8,993 nt of DNA, from assembly GCA_964616495.1 (NCBI GenBank), contig CAZTRF010000039.1, forward strand, positions 1-8,993. Direction: 5' to 3'. The stretch is from DAOSVX01 sp964616495 (GTDB lineage Bacteria > Bacillota_I > Bacilli_A > RF39 > UBA660). This document shows positions 1-5,538 of the stretch, piece after piece. Numbering within the stretch: position 1 is the stretch's first letter; the number at the start of each line of letters is the position of its first letter. Under the pieces are notes generated by a model, which saw only the letters and a list, made by a program, of their open reading frames with translations, ran no database searches and was not told the DNA's origin. The translations under genes were made by a program, and so were the position numbers.

Positions 1-65
1 CAGCTGGCTAGAGCACCTGCTTTGCAAGCAGGGGGTCAAGGGTTCGAATCCCTTATTCTCCACCA
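1..65 (+). tRNA. tRNA-Ala(UGC), 5' end cut off by the window
   Basis: The anticodon arm is CCTGC / GCAGG (16-20 with 28-32) around a seven-base loop with anticodon TGC at 23-25, which reads GCA alanine codons. A five-base variable loop follows, then a T arm AAGGG / CCCTT around TTCGAAT (43-49). The 3' acceptor strand (55-61), discriminator A62 and an encoded CCA (63-65) are present. The base at tRNA position 70 is T59, compatible with the G3:U70 alanine identity pair, although position 3 lies outside the window. About 12 bases of the 5' end (acceptor strand and start of the D stem) are missing. The promoter must lie upstream of the window. Confidence 0.95.
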
Positions 66-75
66 TTGACATTTT

Positions 76-97
76 TATTCTAACTTTTGTTAGAATA
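76..97. other. Perfect hairpin after tRNA-Ala, no T-tract
   Basis: A nine-base-pair inverted repeat (76-84 with 89-97) closes on a TTTT loop ten bases after the tRNA CCA end. It has no T-run on its 3' side on either strand, so it does not look like an intrinsic terminator. It lies in the trailer between the tRNA and the real terminator, and could mark the trailer for 3' processing or be chance structure in AT-rich DNA. Confidence 0.4.
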
Positions 98-108
98 TTA
101 AAATATTT

Positions 109-137
109 GAATCAATCAGAAATGATTGATTCTTTTT
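109..137 (+). terminator. Intrinsic terminator of tRNA-Ala
   Basis: A ten-base-pair stem (GAATCAATCA 109-118 with TGATTGATTC 123-132) closes on a GAAA tetraloop and is followed directly by TTTTT. This is a textbook Rho-independent terminator for the tRNA transcript, 43 bases after its CCA end. Confidence 0.9.
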
Positions 138-214
138 GTAATAATTAATATGTTTTCGTATAAGTGATAATTGTGTTTGAAAACAAATAAAATCATAATT
201 ATTTATTGTCAACA

Positions 215-249
215 AAAAAGGTTTAATTAAAATTTAATTAAACCTTTTT
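215..249 (-). terminator. Terminator overlapping the 3' end of rpoZ, bidirectional
   Basis: A long inverted repeat is centred on 232: GGTTTAATTA (220-229) pairs with TAATTAAACC (235-244), and the flanking A-run (215-219) pairs with the T-run (245-249). Read on the - strand, the stem is formed by the last codons of rpoZ and its stop, followed by a T-tract. By symmetry it can also stop transcription coming from the + strand, so it separates rpoZ from the facing tRNA gene. Confidence 0.85.
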
Positions 250-418
250 CTATTTCTTCAAGTGCTCTACCTAAGTCTTTTTTATTTTGGTATTCGTTTG
301 GTTTCATTTGGAAATGTTTCGTTTCCAACATTTGTTTACTTCTTTGTGAAGCAATATGAACCAGTTTATACTTAGAATCTACCGTATTAAGTAGTTTATC
401 AATGGATGGATAAAACAT
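227..418 (-). CDS. rpoZ: DNA-directed RNA polymerase omega subunit
   Basis: A 63-residue protein close to the usual length of Firmicutes omega (about 65-70). It carries the family landmarks: N-terminal PSIDKLL, then DSKYKLVHIASQRSKQ (compare the usual SKY-LV--AA-RAR), and C-terminal DLGRALEEIEKGLI. Omega binds the beta' subunit and aids folding and assembly of RNA polymerase. The ATG is preceded by AAGGA (428-432) with nine bases of spacing. The gene lies 52 bases after the DUF2779 gene with no clear terminator between them, so it may be the last gene of that transcript. A weak TATTAT-like -10 in the gap could give extra transcription. The usual partner gmk is not beside it. The stop codon sits inside the terminator hairpin. 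Confidence 0.9.
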   Translation of the reverse strand: MFYPSIDKLLNTVDSKYKLVHIASQRSKQMLETKHFQMKPNEYQNKKDLGRALEEIEKGLIKF

Positions 419-470
419 ATAATCACGTCCTTACAATAATATAATACTAGATTTTTAAATTTTTATGTTA

Positions 471-2345
471 TTATTTACTATTTTTAGACATTTCGTTTAC
501 ATTTTTTCTCAAAGCGTCTAATATAACGACCATTGCCCACGTATCCTGTTGACAATAATCTTTAAGCCACTTCCTCCTTAATGTTAATTCTTCTTTAGTA
601 ATATGATCAAAAGTAGAATATTCTCTGATGGCCTCTACTCCATTTTTAACATCTAAATCAGCATATGATAAATCACTAAATACTGGTAAAGTTTTTTTTA
701 TGGAATATGAGCCACTAAAACGATAATCATAATAATTAACAACTTTAGCATCTTCTTCTTTATATCCTAATTCTCGATAATATTCTTTATTAGTTTTTAA
801 TATATATATTAAATCAAAGCCAATAGCGTGCATTTTCATAAGCTGATTACGATATAGTGGATATATTTCCGACAATCTTTTAATGCACCTCTTTTCAAAT
901 CCAACATTTTGAGCAAATAAAGTTCCCTTAGATGGGTCAATATATTTACATAGCATCTTTACTAAATCTTCTCTTTCATCTTTAAAACTATGAGCTAAAA
1001 ATATATAATTATCTTTTTCTTTATCACAAAGACCAGGAGAATGTTCAATATGAAGACTAAATTCAAATGGTGATTGTTCATAGCACTTTTCCCCTTTAAA
1101 CCTTGGTATTGGGCAAGGAAAAGTTTCAAAGTCTAAATGATATATAGGATAATTTAAACCATTAATAATATCCTTTAATTTGTCAACATTAATAAATGGT
1201 TTTTGAGTTATTAAAGCATTTCTTTCAATAGTATGATTAGGATTGCTAATCCACTTATCGGGAATATCTAGCATATTTATATATCCTTCATTGATTAGAT
1301 CCAGCCCTTGATGATGAGCTCCATATTCATCTTTAAATCCTGCTGGATTGTCAAAATAATTTAATGAAGAATTATATTTTGGAATGATATGACCACATAT
1401 TTGTTTAAAAAATTTACATTCAGACGGCTTTTTTCTTTCACAAAAATCCCCTAAAGGGCAAGCCTTTCCATTCGACTCTTTAATATACCTTTCAATCTTT
1501 TGGCAATCTAAATCAACATGTTCTTGCAATTCTTTAGTAATTAAATTCATATCAAAAAAGCTTATAATATCATTTCCATTTTCATCAGCATCATAATCGC
1601 TTTCTCCATCATAAATATATTCATGATTTAACACAGCTAAATAATAATTAATTTGAGAAATTTTTTCTTCATTATGGCTGTTTTTATATTCATTTTCAAT
1701 AAAATATCTCTGAACCGCTAAATCATATACATATTTTCCTTCAGCAAAGCGATCATATAATTTTGATTTATAATTTAAATAAGCCTTTTCACTCAATTCT
1801 TTGCTATAATCATAACCGATTTCGTTTTTTAAATGATAAACATTGTTGATTTTTTCAAATATTGAGTGTTTAATAGCACCCTTTTCTTTTTTACCTAAAT
1901 TTAAAAATTTTTTACTAGTTGTAGCCTTTACTTCAATTATATTAATATGTTTTTCTACCTCGTTATAAATATCTACATAACAAAGATATTTAATTCCATT
2001 TTTATTAAAATCAAAACATTCTTGGCTAAAAGTATCATTAGAGCTTTTTACTTTCCCACCAAAGTACTTTAAAGTCACTTTAGCTGCTAGTTCCTCTACT
2101 TTTCGATAGTATTTAAGCATGGCCTCCATTTGAGGATCAATAATGTCTAGCAAAGATTCGATATTGCCACTTTCATCTTCTTCATACATCCCATTGTACA
2201 ATTCATTTATTTTTTCAAATAATTCATCATTTTTATATTTTTCATATGATATGTCAGCTTCTAACATATTTTTCTTAACTTCATTTAAAGCCGCATATCT
2301 AGGACATCTACTAAAATTAATAAAATCCGTTTTACTAATTGCCAT
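471..2345 (-). CDS. DUF2779 protein: Cas4-like nuclease half plus DEDD exonuclease-like half
   Basis: A 624-residue predicted soluble protein in two parts. The N-terminal half starts ISKTDFINFSRCPRY (Cys14) and has a PD-(D/E)XK-like core, D125 in YVDIY and E138-V-K140 in IIEVKATT. It ends with four cysteines, C296, C302, C310 and C317. One early Cys plus a later Cys cluster resembles the Fe-S nuclease layout of Cas4/AddB, though the spacing (x5, x7, x6) is not the classical one and there is one Cys extra. The C-terminal half (about 395-615) matches DUF2779: HLDFETF (D405, E407), NVGFEK (480-485), GSYSIKKTLP (545-554) and DYCQQDTWAM (Y597, D601), which fits the DnaQ-like DEDD exonuclease pattern. 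Nuclease activity is inferred; the biological role of this family is not established. The ATG has AGAGGTG (2350-2356) four bases upstream. It lies 59 bases after the Nudix-ASCH gene and before rpoZ. Confidence 0.85.
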   Translation of the reverse strand: MAISKTDFINFSRCPRYAALNEVKKNMLEADISYEKYKNDELFEKINELYNGMYEEDESGNIESLLDIIDPQMEAMLKYYRKVEELAAKVTLKYFGGKVKSSNDTFSQECFDFNKNGIKYLCYVDIYNEVEKHINIIEVKATTSKKFLNLGKKEKGAIKHSIFEKINNVYHLKNEIGYDYSKELSEKAYLNYKSKLYDRFAEGKYVYDLAVQRYFIENEYKNSHNEEKISQINYYLAVLNHEYIYDGESDYDADENGNDIISFFDMNLITKELQEHVDLDCQKIERYIKESNGKACPLGDFCERKKPSECKFFKQICGHIIPKYNSSLNYFDNPAGFKDEYGAHHQGLDLINEGYINMLDIPDKWISNPNHTIERNALITQKPFINVDKLKDIINGLNYPIYHLDFETFPCPIPRFKGEKCYEQSPFEFSLHIEHSPGLCDKEKDNYIFLAHSFKDEREDLVKMLCKYIDPSKGTLFAQNVGFEKRCIKRLSEIYPLYRNQLMKMHAIGFDLIYILKTNKEYYRELGYKEEDAKVVNYYDYRFSGSYSIKKTLPVFSDLSYADLDVKNGVEAIREYSTFDHITKEELTLRRKWLKDYCQQDTWAMVVILDALRKNVNEMSKNSK

Positions 2346-2404
2346 AATTCACCTCTAATCTTTTTTTCATTAACCAATAAACCATTAACTTTAATAAGTA
2401 TTAA

Positions 2405-3262
2405 TTAAATTAACTCTATCTCAAATCCTACAACACCATATTTATCTTGTTCTTCTTTTGAATAAAATTTTTCCATATCTTTATAATCGTAAATTTCTGA
2501 TTCCTTATATCCTAATCTTTCTTTGTCAAAATGGCTATAAAGTTCTTCAAAAGAGTTATAGAGATGTATTTTTATTACTCTTGTTTGAACTATTTCTCCA
2601 TCTGCTCTATTAGTGAAGACTATTATATCATTTTCTTTAATATTTTTTCTCTTTTCATCTCTTAATCTTAATTCGATTGTTTTTAAACCTTTTTTTATCA
2701 TTTGGAAGGGAGAATCATTAAGATTCATATTATGAATTTTAACTTTCAAAGGAAAATATGCTTTTATGTACTCTTTTATTAAATCAATTGTATCTATTAC
2801 TAATCCTGGTTTAGTAGCGCTGTTTAATGATTCGGTTAATTTATCTACTGCTTTATTAACATCTATAAATTCAAGATGAAAATTACCATATTTTTCATCT
2901 TGAGTTAAGTTTAAATTATTAATATTTGGTTTAACATCGGTTGTTAAAAAATAATAGTTTATTAATGATACAGTATTTTTGCCTTTATCAGGATAATCTT
3001 TATTAAAATATTTAATTTCATAAATTCTCTTAATGTTTTTTAAATCTAATTCAACCCCCATTTCTTCTTTTACTTCTCTACTTAAACATTCGCAATCAGA
3101 TTCATCATTTTCAACATGGCCACCTATCAAGAAATAATTAAAATGAGAAAAAACCACTCCTATTTCATTTTTACTATTAATTATTAATAATTTTGCCCTT
3201 TTAACTATATTATTGATATCTTTTTCTTCTATATCATCATAATTATATATAACTGTTTTCAT
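2405..3262 (-). CDS. Nudix hydrolase - ASCH domain fusion protein
   Basis: A 285-residue protein with two domains. The N-terminal part holds a perfect Nudix box, G48-x5-E54-x7-R62-E63-V-K-E66-E67-M-G69-V70, so it should bind a metal and cleave a nucleoside diphosphate linked to another group. The C-terminal part (about 173-285) looks like an ASCH domain (PUA-like fold): SPFQMI, then GLKTIELRLRD (192-202), then NDIIVF and a closing VVGFEIEL strand. K194-T195 match the Lys and Thr used by the ASCH amidohydrolase YqfB, which acts on N4-acetylcytidine. The substrate of this fusion cannot be read from the sequence. A clean-up enzyme for damaged or modified nucleotides, or an RNA-related Nudix, would both fit. 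The SD TAAGGAG contains the stop codon of the upstream kinase gene, so the two are likely translated together. Confidence 0.85.
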   Translation of the reverse strand: MKTVIYNYDDIEEKDINNIVKRAKLLIINSKNEIGVVFSHFNYFLIGGHVENDESDCECLSREVKEEMGVELDLKNIKRIYEIKYFNKDYPDKGKNTVSLINYYFLTTDVKPNINNLNLTQDEKYGNFHLEFIDVNKAVDKLTESLNSATKPGLVIDTIDLIKEYIKAYFPLKVKIHNMNLNDSPFQMIKKGLKTIELRLRDEKRKNIKENDIIVFTNRADGEIVQTRVIKIHLYNSFEELYSHFDKERLGYKESEIYDYKDMEKFYSKEEQDKYGVVGFEIELI

Positions 3263-3272
3263 ACTTTACTCC

Positions 3273-3758
3273 TTACTTATTAAAATCTTTTAGTTCCTTA
3301 TTATTAATATACACTACTTTATCACTATATGTTTTTAACTTTTCCAATTTTTCATTTTCTTTCTTATAATAATTACGAGCTACTTTTAACATATCATAAA
3401 ACTGATACAAGGTTGGTGGATAATTATATTTTTCTTTACCTATTCGTTGTTTAAACCAACGTTTAATAACTCTTTTATAAACTATAAATCTTGATATTTT
3501 TAAGTAATATATAGTATCGCATCTATTTAAACCTATTTCAAATTTAGGCCTTCCAACATCTTCAATTATCCAAGAATCAGTTTTTGTAATATCATCAAAT
3601 AATTTTTTTATCTCCTTATCAGTTCTTTTAATATGATTGTTTTCATCATCATAAACTAAACAATCAAGTTCATATGATGGTATGTTGTATTTATGAGATA
3701 ACTTTTTAGAAAGGGTGGTTTTTCCACTACCAGATGGACCTATTACATATATATTCAT
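3273..3758 (-). CDS. Small P-loop kinase (adenylate kinase/FlaR-like AAA family)
   Basis: A 161-residue protein opening with NIYVIGPSGSGKTTLSKKL, a Walker A motif at residues 7-14. It then shows YELDCLVYD, where nucleotide-kinase relatives have an acidic base-binding segment, a WIIED strand ahead of VGRPKFE, and a basic lid-like stretch RVIKRWFKQRIGK. This resembles the small adenylate-kinase-like proteins often named after the topology modulator FlaR; the real substrate is unknown. I chose the ATG at 3758 rather than the in-frame GTG at 3767, because that GTG is part of the SD AAGGTG (3765-3770), which lies six bases before the ATG. The gene is ten bases upstream of the Nudix-ASCH gene and its stop codon forms part of that gene's SD, which points to an operon and a shared nucleotide-related task (inference). 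Confidence 0.85.
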   Translation of the reverse strand: MNIYVIGPSGSGKTTLSKKLSHKYNIPSYELDCLVYDDENNHIKRTDKEIKKLFDDITKTDSWIIEDVGRPKFEIGLNRCDTIYYLKISRFIVYKRVIKRWFKQRIGKEKYNYPPTLYQFYDMLKVARNYYKKENEKLEKLKTYSDKVVYINNKELKDFNK

Positions 3759-3764
3759 TATTAA

Positions 3765-3770
3765 CACCTT
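3765..3770 (-). promoter_or_regulatory. Ribosome binding site that fixes the kinase start
   Basis: AAGGTG on the - strand, six bases upstream of the ATG at 3758. Its last three bases are the GTG that gives a longer open frame; a start codon inside the SD is unlikely, so the shorter protein is preferred. Confidence 0.75.
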
Positions 3771-3796
3771 ATATCAAAATTGCTTTATTTATCACT

Positions 3797-3824
3797 AGTA
3801 TATCATAAAAAAAGAGATTTTCAT
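3797..3824 (-). promoter_or_regulatory. Candidate sigma-A promoter of the kinase/Nudix-ASCH operon
   Basis: On the - strand a -10 box TATACT (3802-3797, five of six to consensus) lies 16 bases after ATGAAA (3824-3819, four of six to TTGACA). The -35 falls in the loop of the upstream gene's terminator, so terminator and promoter would overlap. In AT-rich DNA such matches can be chance. Confidence 0.45.
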
Positions 3825-3832
3825 TATCTCTT
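3807..3832 (-). terminator. Intrinsic terminator of the CotD-like gene
   Basis: On the - strand, AAGAGAT (3832-3826) pairs with ATCTCTT (3818-3812) around a seven-base loop, and the 3' side runs into seven T (3813-3807). It begins two bases after the TAA stop of the CotD-like gene. Confidence 0.85.
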
Positions 3833-3834
3833 AA

Positions 3835-4140
3835 TTAAAAACAACATTTATTTTCATATACATTACATACTTCATTTTCTTCACAGCAAGTATAACATGG
3901 AGAGTATGAATGGCGGTAAATATGATGATTAACAATTCTGGTATTTACGGGACAGACGTGTGGAACTTCATGAACAATTTGGCGATGACAAACTCTTTCA
4001 ATTGGACATTCATATATTGGAGAGCATACCACTCCTGGATAATTCTCAGTAGGTATCATATCATCTCTTTTAGGCATTTCTTGTTTAACCGTCTCCATTG
4101 CCTCTGGATATTCCATGCATCTTTTGTTATTCATATACAT
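3835..4140 (-). CDS. CotD-like cysteine-rich spore coat protein
   Basis: A 101-residue protein with 11 cysteines (8, 39, 45, 51, 63, 82, 85, 86, 92, 99, 100) and six histidines gathered in the middle. The segment HRQIVHEVPHVCPVNTRIV (52-70) followed by NHHIYRHSYSPCYTCC resembles the VPHIHPTHTTxVNHxxYxH core of the CotD family of inner spore coat proteins. There is no signal peptide or membrane segment. The Cys-rich composition suggests disulphide cross-linking or metal binding in a protein layer. The start is set at the ATG at 4140, because the upstream in-frame ATG at 4158 precedes an excellent SD (AAAGGAGTGA, 4145-4154) that would otherwise lie inside the gene. It is flanked by terminators on both sides, so it is a single-gene unit. 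A CATAnnnTA box upstream hints at a late sporulation sigma factor. Family call moderate; a role in sporulation is inferred. Confidence 0.75.
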   Translation of the reverse strand: MYMNNKRCMEYPEAMETVKQEMPKRDDMIPTENYPGVVCSPIYECPIERVCHRQIVHEVPHVCPVNTRIVNHHIYRHSYSPCYTCCEENEVCNVYENKCCF

Positions 4141-4144
4141 ACAA

Positions 4145-4154
4145 TCACTCCTTT
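4145..4154 (-). promoter_or_regulatory. Strong ribosome binding site fixing the CotD-like start
   Basis: AAAGGAGTGA on the - strand, with GGAG seven bases from the ATG at 4140. It makes the ATG at 4158, which would give a protein six residues longer, an unlikely start. Confidence 0.8.
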
Positions 4155-4161
4155 TCATTAT

Positions 4162-4188
4162 TATTTTATGTAAAATAAATAAAGATGT
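4162..4188 (-). promoter_or_regulatory. Candidate sigma-K-like promoter of the CotD-like gene
   Basis: On the - strand the bases AC (4188-4187) are followed after 16 bases by CATAAAATA (4170-4162). The Bacillus sigma-K consensus is AC, about 16-17 bases, then CATAnnnTA, and cotD of B. subtilis belongs to that regulon. A transcript would start near 4155, just before the SD. The motif is short and AT-rich, so a chance match is possible, but no TTGACA-type box competes with it. Confidence 0.4.
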
Positions 4189-4196
4189 ATGGGTTT

Positions 4197-4220
4197 AAAA
4201 AAAGTAACAAAAGTTACTTT
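4197..4220 (-). terminator. Intrinsic terminator of the FemABX gene
   Basis: AAAGTAAC (4201-4208) and GTTACTTT (4213-4220) form a perfect eight-base-pair stem with a four-base loop. On the - strand the stem runs into a T-tract (4203-4197). The stop codon of the gene (4216-4214) lies within the stem. A T-run on the other side could also let it act on + strand transcripts. Confidence 0.85.
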
Positions 4221-4870
4221 AATTTTTTTAGTAATTTATACAATTTATAAGTAAACCCAAAACCCACTTCATATAGGCCTAAAAGCTCTTCAACATAACC
4301 ATTAAAGCCTTTTTTAAATTCATAAATACCATAACCTTCAGAATCTTTATTTTTAAAATCTTTAATTCCGTAAAAATTATATCTTCGATATTTATGTTGG
4401 GCAGCATATTTAATCATTTCCCATTGAATTCGATATTGACCATAGAATTCCATATATTCTTCATAACTTCCACTAAATAAATATATTACTTCATCGCCAT
4501 AAAGCATAAACATTGCTGCTGATAAAGGAATAATGTTTCCCTTCTTGCTTTTTAACTCTAAAACTTTTTTAATTTTATTATTAATATTTTCTAATTGAAA
4601 TTCTGCCTCTTTCTTTTTTTTGTCTTTACTTTTTTCAATTATTTTTTCGTAAGATAAAGCTTCTGATTTTAAAGAATTTAAATATAAATCACAATTTAAT
4701 TCAGTCATAATTACTTTAATATCTTCTTTAAAATACTTAAACATTTGTTGATAATATTCTAAACTTCGATCAGAAAAAGATTTTCTTTCACAAGTTTCTG
4801 AAGTTATTTTTTTAAATTCTGCTAATTCATCGTAAGAAAGCTCTCTTACATTTAAGCAATATTTATTAAT
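4214..4870 (-). CDS. FemABX peptidoglycan aminoacyltransferase, C-terminal part (open to the assembly gap)
   Basis: The frame is open from the N gap (4870) to the stop, 218 residues. It begins INKYCLNVRELSYDELAEF and continues through ERKSFSDRSLEYY, the typical middle of FemX/MurM-type proteins; an internal Met at 4744 is not the real start. It contains a long charged coiled-coil arm (about residues 70-112, rich in K and E), the second GNAT-like half with a PLSAAMFMLYGDEVIYLFSG strand pair, and the closing GIYEFKKGFNG signature (181-191). FemABX enzymes move an amino acid from aminoacyl-tRNA to the lysine side chain of lipid-linked peptidoglycan precursor, building the interpeptide bridge at the inner membrane face. 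This is the 3' part of the gene that starts at 5420; the two pieces are one gene split by missing sequence. Confidence 0.85.
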   Translation of the reverse strand: MNKYCLNVRELSYDELAEFKKITSETCERKSFSDRSLEYYQQMFKYFKEDIKVIMTELNCDLYLNSLKSEALSYEKIIEKSKDKKKKEAEFQLENINNKIKKVLELKSKKGNIIPLSAAMFMLYGDEVIYLFSGSYEEYMEFYGQYRIQWEMIKYAAQHKYRRYNFYGIKDFKNKDSEGYGIYEFKKGFNGYVEELLGLYEVGFGFTYKLYKLLKKLK

Positions 4871-4880
4871 NNNNNNNNNN
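4871..4880. other. Assembly gap (10 N)
   Basis: Ten undetermined bases join two contig ends inside the FemABX gene. The protein pieces on either side lack only about 8-12 family residues between FSNFK and INKYC, so the true distance is probably of the order of the present spacing, with part of the right-hand edge suspect. Confidence 0.95.
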
Positions 4881-4973
4881 TGTTTGTTTTAGTTAAATGG
4901 ATGTTTATTTAAAATTACTAAATAATTCCTCACTAGTAGCTCCATCGATATCTAAAACAAACATCCATTTAAC
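4881..4973. repeat. Inverted copy of a FemABX segment at the gap edge
   Basis: The bases next to the gap repeat, in reverse orientation, a piece of the gene about 60 bases away. 4892-4906 (GTTAAATGGATGTTT) is the reverse complement of 4959-4973, and 4881-4892 (TGTTTGTTTTAG) is the reverse complement of 4952-4963. Read together, 4881-4906 looks like part of a head-to-tail copy of that reversed segment. The reading frame is lost exactly here (stop 4907-4905), which suggests a false contig end rather than a real mutation. Confidence 0.8.
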
Positions 4974-5420
4974 TTGTGCTCCCTCTCCAATATATTTAAA
5001 TCCAATCTTTTCTAAATATTGAGCTAATTCTCGGTTAGTTTCTTCTCCCAATACTTCATTTCCATCAATATCACGATGAACTAATGGCAAGTAAGGATCA
5101 ATAGTTAAACGACAACCATTTCTTTCTTTAATAAATTTTTTGACTTCATTTACAAAAAATTTTAATAATTCCAAATTATCATAATTCAAAATAAAACCTT
5201 TAAATGCTTCAAATGTTTTATGTTTTAAAAAAGTAGATGTTTTAGTTAAAAGTGAGGCGGCAATAACCTCCTCATTATCATTTTTTACTCCTACTAAATA
5301 AACCTCTTCATTTAGGTTTTTTTGTCTTTTATACATTGGAATGCTTTGAAAAAAGTTTTTTGTACTATTTTTATCAGTAAAATTTTTAAATTCTTCTTCT
5401 GTTAAAATGGTAAAATGCAT
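4905..5420 (-). CDS. FemABX peptidoglycan aminoacyltransferase, N-terminal part (cut at the assembly gap)
   Basis: 171 residues before a stop next to the gap. MHFTILTEEEFKNF, then NFFQSIPMYKRQK (compare the F-QS--M---K pattern of FemX/MurM), EEVYLVGVK, then AFKGFILNY and the LTIDPYLP strand of the first GNAT-like half, and KWMFVLDIDGATSEELFSNFK, after which the family normally continues with a TR-rich stretch leading into the piece at 4870. The ATG has AGGTGA (5425-5430) upstream. A -10 box TATAAT (5442-5437) lies in the short region shared with the divergent AbiEii-like gene. The stop at 4907-4905 is probably an assembly artefact; the intact protein would be about 400 residues, usual for the family. 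Confidence 0.85.
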   Translation of the reverse strand: MHFTILTEEEFKNFTDKNSTKNFFQSIPMYKRQKNLNEEVYLVGVKNDNEEVIAASLLTKTSTFLKHKTFEAFKGFILNYDNLELLKFFVNEVKKFIKERNGCRLTIDPYLPLVHRDIDGNEVLGEETNRELAQYLEKIGFKYIGEGAQVKWMFVLDIDGATSEELFSNFK

Positions 5421-5435
5421 ATTATCACCTATTGT

Positions 5436-5465
5436 TATTATATAATAGTTTTTAAAAAAGAAAAA
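5436..5465 (-). promoter_or_regulatory. Candidate promoter of the FemABX gene with a palindromic -10 region
   Basis: TATAAT on the - strand (5442-5437) lies within the 12-base perfect palindrome TATTATATAATA (5436-5447); the -35 region (5465-5460, TTTTTC) is a poor match. The palindrome might be a regulator site or simply a consequence of overlapping TATAAT on both strands. Confidence 0.4.
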
Positions 5466-5485
5466 GATATTTTATAAACAGAATA

Positions 5486-5515
5486 TTTACTTAATAAATC
5501 ACTTTATGTTATAAT
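5486..5515 (+). promoter_or_regulatory. Extended -10 promoter of the AbiEii-like gene
   Basis: TGTTATAAT (5507-5515) is a perfect extended -10 box (TGnTATAAT), 18 bases after TTTACT (5486-5491, four of six to TTGACA). The start codon follows 24 bases later, with SD GGAG (5530-5533) five bases before the ATG. Confidence 0.7.
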
Positions 5516-5538
5516 TTATTTAAATATATGGAGATATT

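Noticed and set aside
184..212. Perfect TTGACA on the - strand (212-207) just beyond the rpoZ terminator, reading toward the tRNA
   Set aside because: At 17 bases the -10 is only TATTTG (three of six) and there is no gene on that strand up to the window edge; probably chance.
2143..2358. Open frame on the + strand opposite the DUF2779 gene
   Set aside because: Shadow of the coding - strand; low-complexity Ser/Phe-rich product, no ribosome binding site, no family resemblance.
2360..2412. AT-only imperfect hairpin between the Nudix-ASCH and DUF2779 genes
   Set aside because: Contains a bulge, has no following T-tract, and lies in DNA where such pairing is expected by chance; not called a terminator.
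3910..4173. Open frame on the + strand opposite the CotD-like gene
   Set aside because: Antisense to a gene with strong SD, terminator and recognisable family; product has no recognisable features.
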